DNA of 64,000 nucleotides from Gammaproteobacteria bacterium (lineage in GTDB: Bacteria > Pseudomonadota > Gammaproteobacteria > Thiohalobacterales > Thiohalobacteraceae), in contig JAHJQQ010000015.1 of the NCBI GenBank assembly GCA_018819175.1, positions 1 to 64,000 on the forward strand, written 5' to 3'. The stretch's first letter is position 1, and the number at the start of each line of letters is the position of its first letter. Shown one piece after another: positions 15,811-24,516 of the stretch. The position numbers and the translations under genes are program-made. A model generated the notes under the pieces. It did not search any database. It had not been told where the DNA came from and was given only the letters and a program-made list of their open reading frames with translations.

Positions 15811-18123
15811 ATGATCCCTATTGCATTGGCGATCTTGGTCGGTAGCCTGTGTTTGCAGCTGCTGCCGGCTCTACCTGCTGTAACCGTACTCTTGTTTCTC
15901 GTACCCACCGCGCTGGCATTGGCCTGGTTTCCCCGCAGCCGTGTGTTGGCCTGGTGTATTGCCAGCTTCATCTGGGCCTGGTTCTGTGCGGAACAACGTC
16001 TGGCCGAGGACCTGCCGAGGGCCTTGGAAGGACAGGACTTGGTGCTCCAAGGCGCTATCTCTTCTTTACCTGAACGGGAGGGGCGTGCCACCCGGTTCCT
16101 GTTTACGTCCACTGCATACCAATCGGGCGACACGGAAATAGCGTTCAACCGCCGGCTGCGCTTGAGTTGGTTTGATGCGCCGGAACTTCATGCCGGGCAA
16201 GGCTGGCGCTTGCATGTCCGTCTCAAACGTCGCCAGGGATTCAACAATCCCGGCGGTTTCGATTATGTCGGCTGGTTGTTTCAAAATGGGGTCAATGCAA
16301 CCGGCTATGTGCGAACCGGATCGGTGCCGCATAGTTCTGCTGATGAGATCACGAATGGCTTGCGTCTGCGCGCCAGGGTTGCGCAGCAGCTGCAACCCTG
16401 GCTGGCAGAGATTCCACAACGTGGCATTCTGTATGCGCTCTCACTCGGTGAGCGTGCAGGTATCACGGCGACGCAGTGGGATGTCCTGCGCGCGACCGGG
16501 ACCAGTCATCTGATTGCCATCTCCGGTTTGCATATCGGTCTGGTCGCGGGCCTGGGTTTTGTCTGCGGACGCGGGTTGTGGTCCCGTAGTCAGTGGCTGA
16601 CATCCAGACTGGCCGCGCCACAGGCCGCGGCTATCCTGGCGATATTGGTCGCGACGCTGTATGCCGTATTGGCTGGCTTCGGTATTCCGACGCGGCGTGC
16701 CTGGATCATGTGTCTGGTCGTACTGAGCTGCGTGCTGCTGCGACGTCCCACGAGACCCGCGAACACCTTAGCGCTGGCGCTGGCCGTGGTGACGGTGACC
16801 GATCCCTTCGCCGTGGTCAGTCCGGGTTTCTGGCTGTCCTTTGCGGCGGTCTCGATAATTTTTGCCGGCCTCACTCAGCAGCGTAAACAAAGGGGCGTCA
16901 CCCACCGCATAACCCAGCTGGTGCGATTACAGCTCTGGCTTAGCCTGGGGATGTTGCCATTGACGCTGTTGTTCTTCGGCCAGCAAGGCTGGGTTTCACC
17001 GCTCGCCAATCTTTTTGCCGTACCCTGGACCAGTCTGGTACTGGTGCCCTTGTTGTTTGCCGGCCTGATCTGTTTGTTTCCGCTTCCGAGTCTCGCGCAG
17101 ATCCTGTTTATCCTGGCGGGCTGGGCCACTGCATTACTCGAGGTCGTATTACAGCGTTTGGCTGGCTTGCCGGGAAATCTGATCAGCATGCCGACGGTTT
17201 CTCCCGTATTAACGTTGGCGGCACTCCTGGGCGTTGCTCTGTTGCTGTTGCCGCGAGGCATGCCACAGCGTTGGCTGGGTGTGTTGCTGTTGTTGCCTCT
17301 GGTCGCCTGGACGCCGCCGCGACCGGAACCGGGGCAGGCCTGGTTCACGTTGCTGGATGTGGGGCAGGGACTGGCTGCGGTGGTACAGACGGCACAACAC
17401 AGCCTGGTATATGACACGGGACCGAAGTTCAGTGCGGACTTCGATACGGGCAGTGCGGTGGTGGCGCCCTATTTATCTGCCGTGGGTGTGCGGCAGATCG
17501 ATGCGCTCATTATCAGTCATGGTGATAATGATCATCGCGGAGGCGCCCAATCGTTGACGACGCGATTACCGACCTATCGCGTACTGACCAGTGTGCCGGC
17601 ATTGATCGACTGGCGTTATGTCGAAAGCTGTCGCGCCGGTCAGCAGTGGACCTGGGATGGCGTGCGTTTCAGTATTCTGCATCCGGATATCGACGAATTG
17701 ATCAGCGGCAATGATGCCTCCTGCGTGCTGCAGATCGAAGCCAAGGGTGAACGCCTGCTGCTGGCGGGTGATATCGAGGCAGCCGGGGAGCGTGCCGTGC
17801 TGGAAAGGGTCGGTTCCGAAGTGCGCAGCGATATCCTGGTGGTGCCGCATCATGGCAGCCGCACCTCCTCGACGCCGGACTTCGTGAGCAGCGTGGCGCC
17901 ACGCTGGGCCCTGTTCGCGGCGGGTTACCGCAATCGCTATCGGTTCCCACGACCCGATGTCATGGCACGCTATCGGGATCAGGGCAGCCAGTTGCTGATC
18001 AGTTCGGAAACGGGCGCCATCCGGTTCCAGCTGGGCGCGGGAAAACTTGCTCAGCCGGTGCTGCAGAGGGTTGTGGCCCGACGCTACTGGGATTTGCCCA
18101 CAGCGGTTCCGCCAGCCCAGTGA
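15811..18123 (+). CDS. comEC: DNA internalization-related competence protein ComEC/Rec2
   Basis: A 770-residue inner-membrane channel protein for uptake of single-stranded DNA. It shows an N-terminal DUF4131-type part (about 1-180), the multi-pass competence domain with RATGTSHLIAISGLHIGLVAG and GFGIPTRRAWIM, and a C-terminal metallo-beta-lactamase domain with LLDVGQGLA, SHGDNDHRGG and VPHHGSRTSS. The ATG at 15811 has AAGGA 5 nt upstream; an ATG at 15805 is the alternative. The length is normal for full ComEC. Confidence 0.94.
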   Translation: MIPIALAILVGSLCLQLLPALPAVTVLLFLVPTALALAWFPRSRVLAWCIASFIWAWFCAEQRLAEDLPRALEGQDLVLQGAISSLPEREGRATRFLFTSTAYQSGDTEIAFNRRLRLSWFDAPELHAGQGWRLHVRLKRRQGFNNPGGFDYVGWLFQNGVNATGYVRTGSVPHSSADEITNGLRLRARVAQQLQPWLAEIPQRGILYALSLGERAGITATQWDVLRATGTSHLIAISGLHIGLVAGLGFVCGRGLWSRSQWLTSRLAAPQAAAILAILVATLYAVLAGFGIPTRRAWIMCLVVLSCVLLRRPTRPANTLALALAVVTVTDPFAVVSPGFWLSFAAVSIIFAGLTQQRKQRGVTHRITQLVRLQLWLSLGMLPLTLLFFGQQGWVSPLANLFAVPWTSLVLVPLLFAGLICLFPLPSLAQILFILAGWATALLEVVLQRLAGLPGNLISMPTVSPVLTLAALLGVALLLLPRGMPQRWLGVLLLLPLVAWTPPRPEPGQAWFTLLDVGQGLAAVVQTAQHSLVYDTGPKFSADFDTGSAVVAPYLSAVGVRQIDALIISHGDNDHRGGAQSLTTRLPTYRVLTSVPALIDWRYVESCRAGQQWTWDGVRFSILHPDIDELISGNDASCVLQIEAKGERLLLAGDIEAAGERAVLERVGSEVRSDILVVPHHGSRTSSTPDFVSSVAPRWALFAAGYRNRYRFPRPDVMARYRDQGSQLLISSETGAIRFQLGAGKLAQPVLQRVVARRYWDLPTAVPPAQ

Positions 18124-18182
18124 AAACCGTATGATAGGCGACCATTGGAGGCAATCAGACCCTTCGCGACAAGGACGATACT

Positions 18183-18818
18183 GTGCTCGAACTCTTACAA
18201 GCCGGCGGTTGGTTGATGCTGCCCATCATGGCCTGCTCGGTGATCGCTATGGCGATCACGGTCGAACGCTTCTGGATGCTGCGTGCCAAGCGGGTGCTGC
18301 CAAAACATCTGGTCGCGCAGGTCTGGAACTGGGTACGCAATCACCAGCTCGATGCCACACGCCTGCATGCGCTGCGCTCGGGGTCGCCACTGGGACGCAT
18401 TCTGGCTGCCGGTCTGGTCAATATCCATCACGACCGCGACATCATGAAAGAGGCCATCCAGGATGCCGGCCGACATGTGGTGCTGGAACTCGAACGCTAT
18501 CTGAATACGCTAGGCACCATTGCGGCGATCTCACCGCTGCTGGGTCTGCAGGGCACGGTGGTCGGCATGATCGAGATGTTCAATATCCTGACGGTGCAGG
18601 GCGCCGCCAATCCCGGTGCACTCTCCGGCGGTATCTCCAAGGCGCTGATCACCACGGCGGCGGGTCTGGCGGTCGCCATTCCCACCCTGATCGTGTATCG
18701 CTATTTCCGCGGCAAGGTTGAACTGTTGGTGATCCGCATGGAGCAGGAGGCCACCAAGATGGTCGAGGTGATCCACGGTGAGCGCGAGCAGGACGTCAAC
18801 AGCGAGGAGATCGCGTGA
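18183..18818 (+). CDS. exbB: ExbB/TolQ/MotA-family proton channel protein
   Basis: A 211-residue inner-membrane protein with three predicted membrane segments (about 8-30, 105-130 and 155-178) and the family motifs GTIAAISPLLGLQGTVVGMI and ALITTAAGLAVAIPTLI. With ExbD it forms a proton-driven motor that usually powers TonB or Tol. The GTG start has AAGGA 7 nt upstream. It overlaps exbD by 4 bp and starts the exbB-exbD-msbA-lpxK unit, a common gammaproteobacterial arrangement. Confidence 0.92.
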   Translation: MLELLQAGGWLMLPIMACSVIAMAITVERFWMLRAKRVLPKHLVAQVWNWVRNHQLDATRLHALRSGSPLGRILAAGLVNIHHDRDIMKEAIQDAGRHVVLELERYLNTLGTIAAISPLLGLQGTVVGMIEMFNILTVQGAANPGALSGGISKALITTAAGLAVAIPTLIVYRYFRGKVELLVIRMEQEATKMVEVIHGEREQDVNSEEIA

Positions 18819-19243
18819 ATCTGCGGCAACGTCGCCGTGAAGACCCCGAGGTGAATATCACTTCGTTGATCGACGTTGTGCTGTTGCTGCTGATCTTCTT
18901 CATGATCACCACCACCTTCGAGCGCGAGGCGCAGTTGCAGGTGGATCTACCCGAGGCCTCCAGCGAGCCGACGCCGGCACCCGAGAAGGTTTTGGAGATC
19001 ACGATCAATCTGAATGGCGATTACTTCATCAACGAGCAACAAGTGGTGAAGTCCTCGGCCGATACGTTGCGCCGCGCCATCGTCCAGGTCATTGGTGAAC
19101 GCCGCGATCTGCCGGTGATTGTGCGTGCCGACGCACGCAGTCCTTTCCAGTCAGTGGTCACCGCCATGGATGTCACCGGACAGCTTGGGTTGACTCAGCT
19201 GTCGCTCGCCACTACTCAATCCAGCGCCGACGCCGAGCCATAG
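18815..19243 (+). CDS. exbD: ExbD/TolR-family protein
   Basis: A 142-residue partner of ExbB. A single N-terminal membrane segment (about 17-38) contains the proton-path aspartate in NITSLIDVVLLLLIFFMI. The periplasmic part has the ExbD fold, with PVIVRADARSPFQSVV. It starts with GTG overlapping the exbB stop (GTGA) and ends directly before the msbA ATG. Confidence 0.93.
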   Translation: MNLRQRRREDPEVNITSLIDVVLLLLIFFMITTTFEREAQLQVDLPEASSEPTPAPEKVLEITINLNGDYFINEQQVVKSSADTLRRAIVQVIGERRDLPVIVRADARSPFQSVVTAMDVTGQLGLTQLSLATTQSSADAEP

Positions 19244-21034
19244 ATGGCGTCCAAGAAATCCGCACCTGCCGCCCCGCCCAGTAGCTGGGTGACCTACCGA
19301 CGGCTGATCGGTTATGCCATGCCGCACTGGAAGATTTTCCTGGTCAGCGCCCTGACCATGGCCGTTTATGCGGCGACCGATACCGGTTTCGCGGCACTCA
19401 TGAAACCCATGCTGGATGACAGCTTTGTTGCCCGTGACAAGGATGCCATTCGCAATATCCCGCTGTTGCTGATGGGGCTGTTCCTGGTACGCGGCATTAC
19501 CGGTTTTATTTCCAGTTATGGCATGAACTGGGTCGGTCGGCATGTTATCCAGGTCCTGCGCGGCGAGATGTTCGCGCGCCTACTGCAATTGCCGAACGGT
19601 TATTACGATAACAATGCGACGGGGCAACTGGTTTCCAAGCTGATCTACAACGTCGAACAGGTTTCCCAAGCCAGCACCAACGCGATCACTATTCTGATCC
19701 GTGACAGTCTCACTGTTGTGTTCCTGCTGGCCTGGATGTTTTACATCAGCGGCTGGCTGTCGCTGCTGTTTCTGGTGGTAGGTCCAATCCTCGCGGTGTT
19801 GACGCGCTATGTGACGCGCCGCTACCGCAAGATCAGCCGACGCATCCAGGATTCCATGGCCGATGTCACCGAGATTGCCAGCGAGGCCATCGAAGGACAG
19901 AAGGTGGTCAAGGCCTTTGGCGCGCAGGCCTATGAGCAGCAACAGTTCGATACCGTGAATCGCAAAAATGCCGGCCTGCAGATGAAACACATCGCAACCA
20001 GCGCCGCTGCGGTACCGTTCACCCAGTTTCTTGCTGCCAGCGTATTGTCCGGAGTGATCTATCTGGCCACGCTCGATCCCATGATGGACAAGATCAGCCC
20101 CGGCGGATTCGTGTCCTTCATAGCGGCCATGATGTTGCTGATGCCGTGCTTGAAGCGCCTCAGCACCGTGAATGCCGCCATGCAACGTGGCATCGCCGCG
20201 GCCGAAGGCATATTCCGCATGCTCGATGAGCCGACCGAAACAGATACCGGTACCCTGAGTCTGGAGCGCGCCCATGGTGCAGTCGAATTCAAGGACATCA
20301 GTTTCAGCTATAAACCCGATCAGGCGCCGGTGCTCAAAGGGCTGTCGTTCCGCATGGAACCTGGTCAGATGATCGCTCTGGTGGGTCCGTCCGGCAGTGG
20401 TAAATCCACGTTGGCCAGTCTGTTGCCGCGCTTCTATGACGTGCAGCAGGGCGCGATCTTGTTGGACGATGTCGATATCCGCGAGTATCGCTTGGCCGAT
20501 TTACGTCAACAGATTGCACTGGTCAGTCAGGATGTCGTGTTGTTCAACGATACCATTGCCAACAATATCGCCTATGGCCGTCCCGACATCAGCCGCGCCG
20601 ATATAGAACGTGCCGCACAGATGGCGCATGCGCAGGAATTTATCCAGAAGCTGCCGCAGGGTTTGGATACGCCGGTGGGTGAGAAGGGCGTGCTGTTATC
20701 CGGTGGTCAACGGCAACGATTGGCCATTGCGCGCGCGCTGCTGAAAGACGCGCCGATTCTGATTCTCGATGAAGCGACCTCTGCGTTGGATACTGAATCC
20801 GAGCGCGCCATTCAAACGGCGTTGGAAACCCTGATGCAGGGACGCACAACGCTGGTGATCGCACATCGCCTGTCCACGGTGGAAAAGGCCGATCAGATTC
20901 TGGTTATCGAGAGCGGTGCTATTGTCGAGGCGGGGCGGCATACTGAATTGCTGGCCAAAGAAGGTCGCTACGCCGCACTTTACCGGATGCAATTCCGCGA
21001 CAGGGTACTCGGTGATGTCACCAAAACTTCGTAG
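19244..21034 (+). CDS. msbA: Lipid A export ATP-binding/permease protein MsbA
   Basis: A 596-residue half-transporter that flips lipid A-core across the inner membrane. The membrane domain (about 20-320, six segments) is followed by the ATPase domain with Walker A GPSGSGKST, signature LSGGQRQRLAIARAL, Walker B ILILDEATSALD and the H-loop histidine in VIAHRLSTVEKAD. It follows exbD without a gap. Its TAG stop lies inside the start of a dispersed repeat (21031-21119). Confidence 0.95.
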   Translation: MASKKSAPAAPPSSWVTYRRLIGYAMPHWKIFLVSALTMAVYAATDTGFAALMKPMLDDSFVARDKDAIRNIPLLLMGLFLVRGITGFISSYGMNWVGRHVIQVLRGEMFARLLQLPNGYYDNNATGQLVSKLIYNVEQVSQASTNAITILIRDSLTVVFLLAWMFYISGWLSLLFLVVGPILAVLTRYVTRRYRKISRRIQDSMADVTEIASEAIEGQKVVKAFGAQAYEQQQFDTVNRKNAGLQMKHIATSAAAVPFTQFLAASVLSGVIYLATLDPMMDKISPGGFVSFIAAMMLLMPCLKRLSTVNAAMQRGIAAAEGIFRMLDEPTETDTGTLSLERAHGAVEFKDISFSYKPDQAPVLKGLSFRMEPGQMIALVGPSGSGKSTLASLLPRFYDVQQGAILLDDVDIREYRLADLRQQIALVSQDVVLFNDTIANNIAYGRPDISRADIERAAQMAHAQEFIQKLPQGLDTPVGEKGVLLSGGQRQRLAIARALLKDAPILILDEATSALDTESERAIQTALETLMQGRTTLVIAHRLSTVEKADQILVIESGAIVEAGRHTELLAKEGRYAALYRMQFRDRVLGDVTKTS

Positions 21035-21119
21035 GGTGCCGGTGAGCGCAGCGAACCGCACCGTGCGTGACGTGTCGAGCGGCTATGGTGCGGTTCGCTG
21101 CGCTCACCGGCACCCTACA
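21031..21119. repeat. REP-like inverted repeat (GTAGGGTG-GGTGAGCG family)
   Basis: Arms GTAGGGTGCCGGTGAGCGCAG and the complementary arm ending CTCACCGGCACCCTAC enclose a short loop. It supplies the msbA stop codon and ends 6 bp before the lpxK ATG, so it separates two genes of one operon and may lie over the lpxK ribosome-binding region. Related copies are at 39210-39296 and 50168-50254. Confidence 0.88.
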
Positions 21120-21125
21120 TAACCC

Positions 21126-22094
21126 ATGCCCAAGCTTGATGACATCTGGTATGGCCGCAGCCCCTTGGCGTTATTGCTGTTACCACTGACAGGTCTCTAT
21201 TGCGTCATTGTCGCAGTTCGCCGCCTAGCCTATCGTTTGGGGCTCAAAAAAATCCACAAACTCGACGTCCCCGTGATTGTAGTCGGCAATATCACTGTCG
21301 GCGGCACCGGCAAGACTCCGCTGGTTGCCTGGCTGGCACAGTATTTACGCGAGCAGGGTTATCGACCGGGGTTGGTTGCGCGCGGTTATGGCGGCAAGGC
21401 GCAGAACTGGCCGCAGCAGGTACGACCCGACAGCGATCCCACGGTGGTGGGTGATGAACCGGTACTGCTCACTCAGTTGACCGGCTGTCCCATGGCAGTC
21501 GCGCCGGATCGTGTCGCAGCGGCGCGTGCCTTGTTGAAACATAGTGAGTGCAACATCATCATCAGTGACGACGGTCTGCAGCATTATGCGCTGGGTCGGG
21601 ATATCGAGATTGTCGTCATCGACGGTGTGCGGCGTTTTGGTAACCGCCGATGTCTCCCTGCAGGACCGCTGCGCGAACCGGTCAGTCGTATTAACAGCGT
21701 CGACCTGCTGGTCAGCAATGGGCTTGCTATCCGCAATGAATACCCCATGCGTGTACTGGCAGGAGACGCCGTGAATTTGGTCACGGGTGAACAGCGTCCG
21801 TTGCAAAGCTTTCGCGGCGAGCGTCTTTCTGCAATTGCCGGCATCGGCCGGCCGGAGCGTTTTTTCGATGAACTCCGCCGTCTGGGATTAACGCTTGAGG
21901 CGCGGCATTTCCCCGATCACCATGCCTATCAGCCAGAAGACCTGGCCTTTGCCGAGGGTCCTTTGTTGATGACCGAGAAGGATGCTGTGAAATGCCGGCG
22001 CTTTGCCCGGCCACAGGATTGGCTGGTCCGTTCCCGTGTGGAGATCGATAGTCGGTTTGGTGAGCAGCTCTTGAGTCTGTTAAGGAATCTCTGA
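21126..22094 (+). CDS. lpxK: Tetraacyldisaccharide 4'-kinase
   Basis: A 322-residue membrane-bound kinase that phosphorylates the lipid A disaccharide at the 4' position. Family features are an N-terminal hydrophobic anchor (about 14-35), VPVIVVGNITVGGTGKTPLV with its P-loop, RGYGGKA, SDDGLQHYALGRDIEI and LLMTEKDAVKC. No clear Shine-Dalgarno precedes the ATG because a repeat ends 6 bp upstream. The last codons (Arg-Asn-Leu-stop) are provided by the arm of another repeat starting at 22083. Confidence 0.95.
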   Translation: MPKLDDIWYGRSPLALLLLPLTGLYCVIVAVRRLAYRLGLKKIHKLDVPVIVVGNITVGGTGKTPLVAWLAQYLREQGYRPGLVARGYGGKAQNWPQQVRPDSDPTVVGDEPVLLTQLTGCPMAVAPDRVAAARALLKHSECNIIISDDGLQHYALGRDIEIVVIDGVRRFGNRRCLPAGPLREPVSRINSVDLLVSNGLAIRNEYPMRVLAGDAVNLVTGEQRPLQSFRGERLSAIAGIGRPERFFDELRRLGLTLEARHFPDHHAYQPEDLAFAEGPLLMTEKDAVKCRRFARPQDWLVRSRVEIDSRFGEQLLSLLRNL

Positions 22095-22225
22095 TTAAGT
22101 CGCTGAAGCGGCAGCTGCTGTGTTGCAACCGGGCTCAAAATGCTCATTTACGCCGTGTAAACTCCGCTTTTTCACCCGGCTGCGCCTTGCATCTGCTCGC
22201 TTGATCAACTTAATCAGAGGTTCCT
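22083..22225. repeat. MITE-like inverted repeat with AGGAATCTCTGATTAAGT arms
   Basis: Terminal arms AGGAATCTCTGATTAAGT and ACTTAATCAGAGGTTCCT flank a core without the CGTCATTCC motif. The arms match the outer arms of 1662-1773 and 15024-15135, showing one family of ends around different cores. The left arm encodes the lpxK C-terminus and stop. Confidence 0.85.
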
Positions 22226-22265
22226 ATAGCTTGTCCGACCAGAGTCTGATGAGGGATTTTCGCCT

Positions 22266-23816
22266 ATGCCATACGACACGCTGAACTGGTCGTCATTCCG
22301 GCGTATGCCGGAATCCAGGAATTTAAACCCACTGGATTCCGGCATACGCCGGAATGACGGGCAGCGTGTTCTTCCGTATTTAGCTAAACATATTTGTCTT
22401 GCGCTAGCTATCCTACTCACCGCACCCGGCCTCGCATTCGCCTCCAGTAATGGTCATCAGGACCCCATCGCGCCCGTCATACTGGGTGTCACCGGCATTC
22501 TATTCTTCGCCATCCTCGGCCGTTTTGCCGCGCGCAAATTGGGTCAGCCCTCCGTACTCGGCGAATTAATCATGGGCATGTTGCTCGGCAATATCGCCTA
22601 CTTCTTCCATTTCGATCTGATTATGGTATTGCGCGAAGGCTCGGCCATTTTTCACATTGTCGAACAGGCCTTCAGTAACGGTCGCCCACTACCGGAAGCG
22701 GCCGCCATGGTGCTGGAAGGCGAGACGGCCGCCCGCGTATTGTATGTATTGCAGGGACCCTATGGCGCGCAAATGCTTCAAGTCGCACAAACGGTCGATG
22801 TGTTCTCCCGGTATGGCGTAATTTTTCTGTTGTTCCTCGTCGGCCTGGATACCAGCGTGGCGGAAATGCGTTCGGTAGGCGGCACCTCCATGCGCGTGGC
22901 GGTTGTGGGTGTCGCTTTGCCATTCGTTCTCGGCTTCGAAGCCGCGCGATTGCTCATGCCTGAACTGTCAGTGAATGCCGACCTGTTCATCGCCGCCACC
23001 CTGGGCGCAACCAGTGTCGGCATCACCGCGCGCGTCCTTAAGGACCTGGGACAGGATCGCTCCCATGAGGCGCATGTCATTCTCGGTGCGGCGGTGATGG
23101 ATGACATCATCGGCCTGGTCATGCTGGCCATCGTTTCCGGCATTATCGTGTCCGGTGGCGTTGAGTTCGGCAATGTCGTCAAGATCATTGTCCTGGCATT
23201 TGTCTTTCTCGGTTGCGCCTTCTGGCTCGGCCCCTATTTTTTGCGCTATGCCATCGGCCTGGTCTCACGTTTGGACCTCGTCGAGGCCAAGATGTTCGTG
23301 TCCTACCTGTTCGTAATGGTACTCGCCTGGATGGCGAATCTGGTCGGACTGGCGACCATTGTCGGCGCCTTCACCGCTGGCGTGATTCTGCATGATGCCT
23401 ATTTCCGCCACTGGGGCGACCACACTTCCCACCGTTACAGCATCAAGGACCTGATCATGCCACTTGAAGTCATACTGGTACCGATCTTCTTCGTGCTGAT
23501 GGGGATTCAGGTCAAGCTGGAGACCTTTCTTGATCTGCATATCATTCAGATGGCCGGCGGTCTGCTGATTGCGGCGACGATTGGAAAACTCGCCTGCGGT
23601 ATCGTCGCCGGTCGCGGCATCAATAAACTCGCCGTTGGCATCGGTATGCTGCCACGCGGTGAAGTGGGCCTGATCTTCGCCGCCATCGGCAAGAGTCTGG
23701 GCGTGATCAACGATGCCCTGTTCTCGTCCGTTGTACTGATGGTGATTGTCACGACATTGATCGCGCCGCCTCTGTTGAAACTGGTGCTGAAAGACAAGCC
23801 GCCTGAGTCTATCTAG
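22266..23816 (+). CDS. Cation:proton antiporter (Kef/CPA2-type)
   Basis: A 516-residue multi-pass membrane protein. It has LGQPSVLGELIMGMLLGNI, a typical start of CPA2 exchangers, LLFLVGLDT and ATLGATSVGITARVLKDLGQ in the core, and GMLPRGEVGLIFAAIG near the end. Residues about 38-60 look like a signal peptide (ending LAFASS). No soluble NAD-binding domain follows, so it is closer to NhaS3/NapA-like exchangers than to full Kef channels. The ATG has GAGGGA 9 nt upstream. Residues about 10-33 are encoded by a dispersed repeat; no other start codon lies between that repeat and the signal peptide. Confidence 0.85.
   Translation: MPYDTLNWSSFRRMPESRNLNPLDSGIRRNDGQRVLPYLAKHICLALAILLTAPGLAFASSNGHQDPIAPVILGVTGILFFAILGRFAARKLGQPSVLGELIMGMLLGNIAYFFHFDLIMVLREGSAIFHIVEQAFSNGRPLPEAAAMVLEGETAARVLYVLQGPYGAQMLQVAQTVDVFSRYGVIFLLFLVGLDTSVAEMRSVGGTSMRVAVVGVALPFVLGFEAARLLMPELSVNADLFIAATLGATSVGITARVLKDLGQDRSHEAHVILGAAVMDDIIGLVMLAIVSGIIVSGGVEFGNVVKIIVLAFVFLGCAFWLGPYFLRYAIGLVSRLDLVEAKMFVSYLFVMVLAWMANLVGLATIVGAFTAGVILHDAYFRHWGDHTSHRYSIKDLIMPLEVILVPIFFVLMGIQVKLETFLDLHIIQMAGGLLIAATIGKLACGIVAGRGINKLAVGIGMLPRGEVGLIFAAIGKSLGVINDALFSSVVLMVIVTTLIAPPLLKLVLKDKPPESI
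22291..22359. repeat. CGTCATTCCGGC inverted repeat inside the antiporter gene
   Basis: The inner palindrome of the MITE-like family (CGTCATTCCGGCGTATGCCGG and complement) without outer arms. It lies in frame in the 5' end of the antiporter gene and encodes the string SFRRMPESR...LDSGIRRND, which is the reading frame of this repeat rather than a natural domain. Confidence 0.9.
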
Positions 23817-23828
23817 ACGCCGGATTGC

Positions 23829-23925
23829 ACATGTCGGACGCGCGGCTACGCCGCTGAATCCGACCTACGAAACTGCTCAGAACAGCTGTAGGTCGGATTC
23901 AGGCCGAAGGCCGCGCCCGACATGT
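23829..23925. repeat. REP-like inverted repeat (ACATGTCGG...CCGACATGT)
   Basis: Arms with TGTCGGACGCG and GTAGGTCGGATTCAGGCCGAAGG form an imperfect inverted repeat between the convergent antiporter and hydrogenase-protease genes. The GGTCGGATTCAGGCCGAAGG unit recurs twice at 55753-55875. It could end transcripts from both sides. Confidence 0.75.
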
Positions 23926-23947
23926 ATACTGTTCTCACCGGAATGAC

Positions 23948-24370
23948 TTAACCCTCACGGAATCTCTCAAGAACTTCCGGCAACACCTGATCCGCAATCG
24001 CCTCGGGCGGCACTCCGCACGTACCAACACCAAGCGCGAGGATATGCAGCGCACGCGGCGTATCGCCAAGTGCATCGAGGAGATTCAGCGCGGCCAGCAG
24101 ATCCACACCATGGCTTGAGCAGTGTGGCGCATGCCTAAGGTCATCTCGGGCGATTTCCGCCATCTGACCACAGGGCAGATCAGGCGTTGCATCGATGATG
24201 TAGACCACTGCATCCGGCTTGATCAGTTCGAGCATTTGTGCCGGTGATGCACAGCGATATATCTCGATATCCGCACCCACCAGCTCCTCCAGACCATCAG
24301 CCAGCACCCACGCAGTCGCATCGCTGCCCTGCCAGGAACCGAGACAGATCACCCGTAGAATGCTGTGCAT
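23948..24370 (-). CDS. Hydrogenase maturation protease (probably for the group 3b enzyme)
   Basis: A 140-residue peptidase of the HybD/HycI family, which removes the C-terminal tail of a [NiFe] large subunit after nickel insertion. The first motif reads CLGSWQGSDATAW instead of the common GLGN-DDG form; Asp takes the place of the usual first nickel-binding acid. The second acid is in VYIIDATPD and the histidine in SSHGVDLLAAL. It lies near hydA, which carries a cleavable tail. I chose the ATG at 24370; a TTG at 24397 is possible but less likely. Confidence 0.75.
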   Translation of the reverse strand: MHSILRVICLGSWQGSDATAWVLADGLEELVGADIEIYRCASPAQMLELIKPDAVVYIIDATPDLPCGQMAEIARDDLRHAPHCSSHGVDLLAALNLLDALGDTPRALHILALGVGTCGVPPEAIADQVLPEVLERFREG

Positions 24371-24409
24371 CACATATCGCGCCTGGACAATTATCAATCG
24401 GCCCTGAAT

Positions 24410-24450
24410 TTGATCGGCATCAATGTCCGCCCTAAGAGCAGGCCTATTAT
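24410..24450 (+). promoter_or_regulatory. FNR-type box and -10 element upstream of the phosphotransferase/kinase gene
   Basis: TTGATCGGCATCAA (24410-24423) is a perfect TTGAT-N4-ATCAA box. TATTAT (24445-24450) lies with its centre 31 bp downstream, which is close to class II FNR promoter spacing (box centred near -41), and points to the plus-strand gene at 24517. The box centre is also 46 bp upstream of the minus-strand protease ATG, so effects on that gene are possible too. Confidence 0.65.
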
Positions 24451-24516
24451 GGCCTGAACCTGTAATTGTGCACGACTCCTTAACAGACTTCGCAGATGCG
24501 AACCCTTAGGGTACAG

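Noticed and set aside
18047..18721. 224-codon plus-strand frame overlapping comEC and exbB
   Set aside because: Shadow of the real exbB frame; composition rich in Arg, Gly and His with no domain.
19580..20275. 231-codon minus-strand open frame
   Set aside because: Antisense to msbA, no motif.
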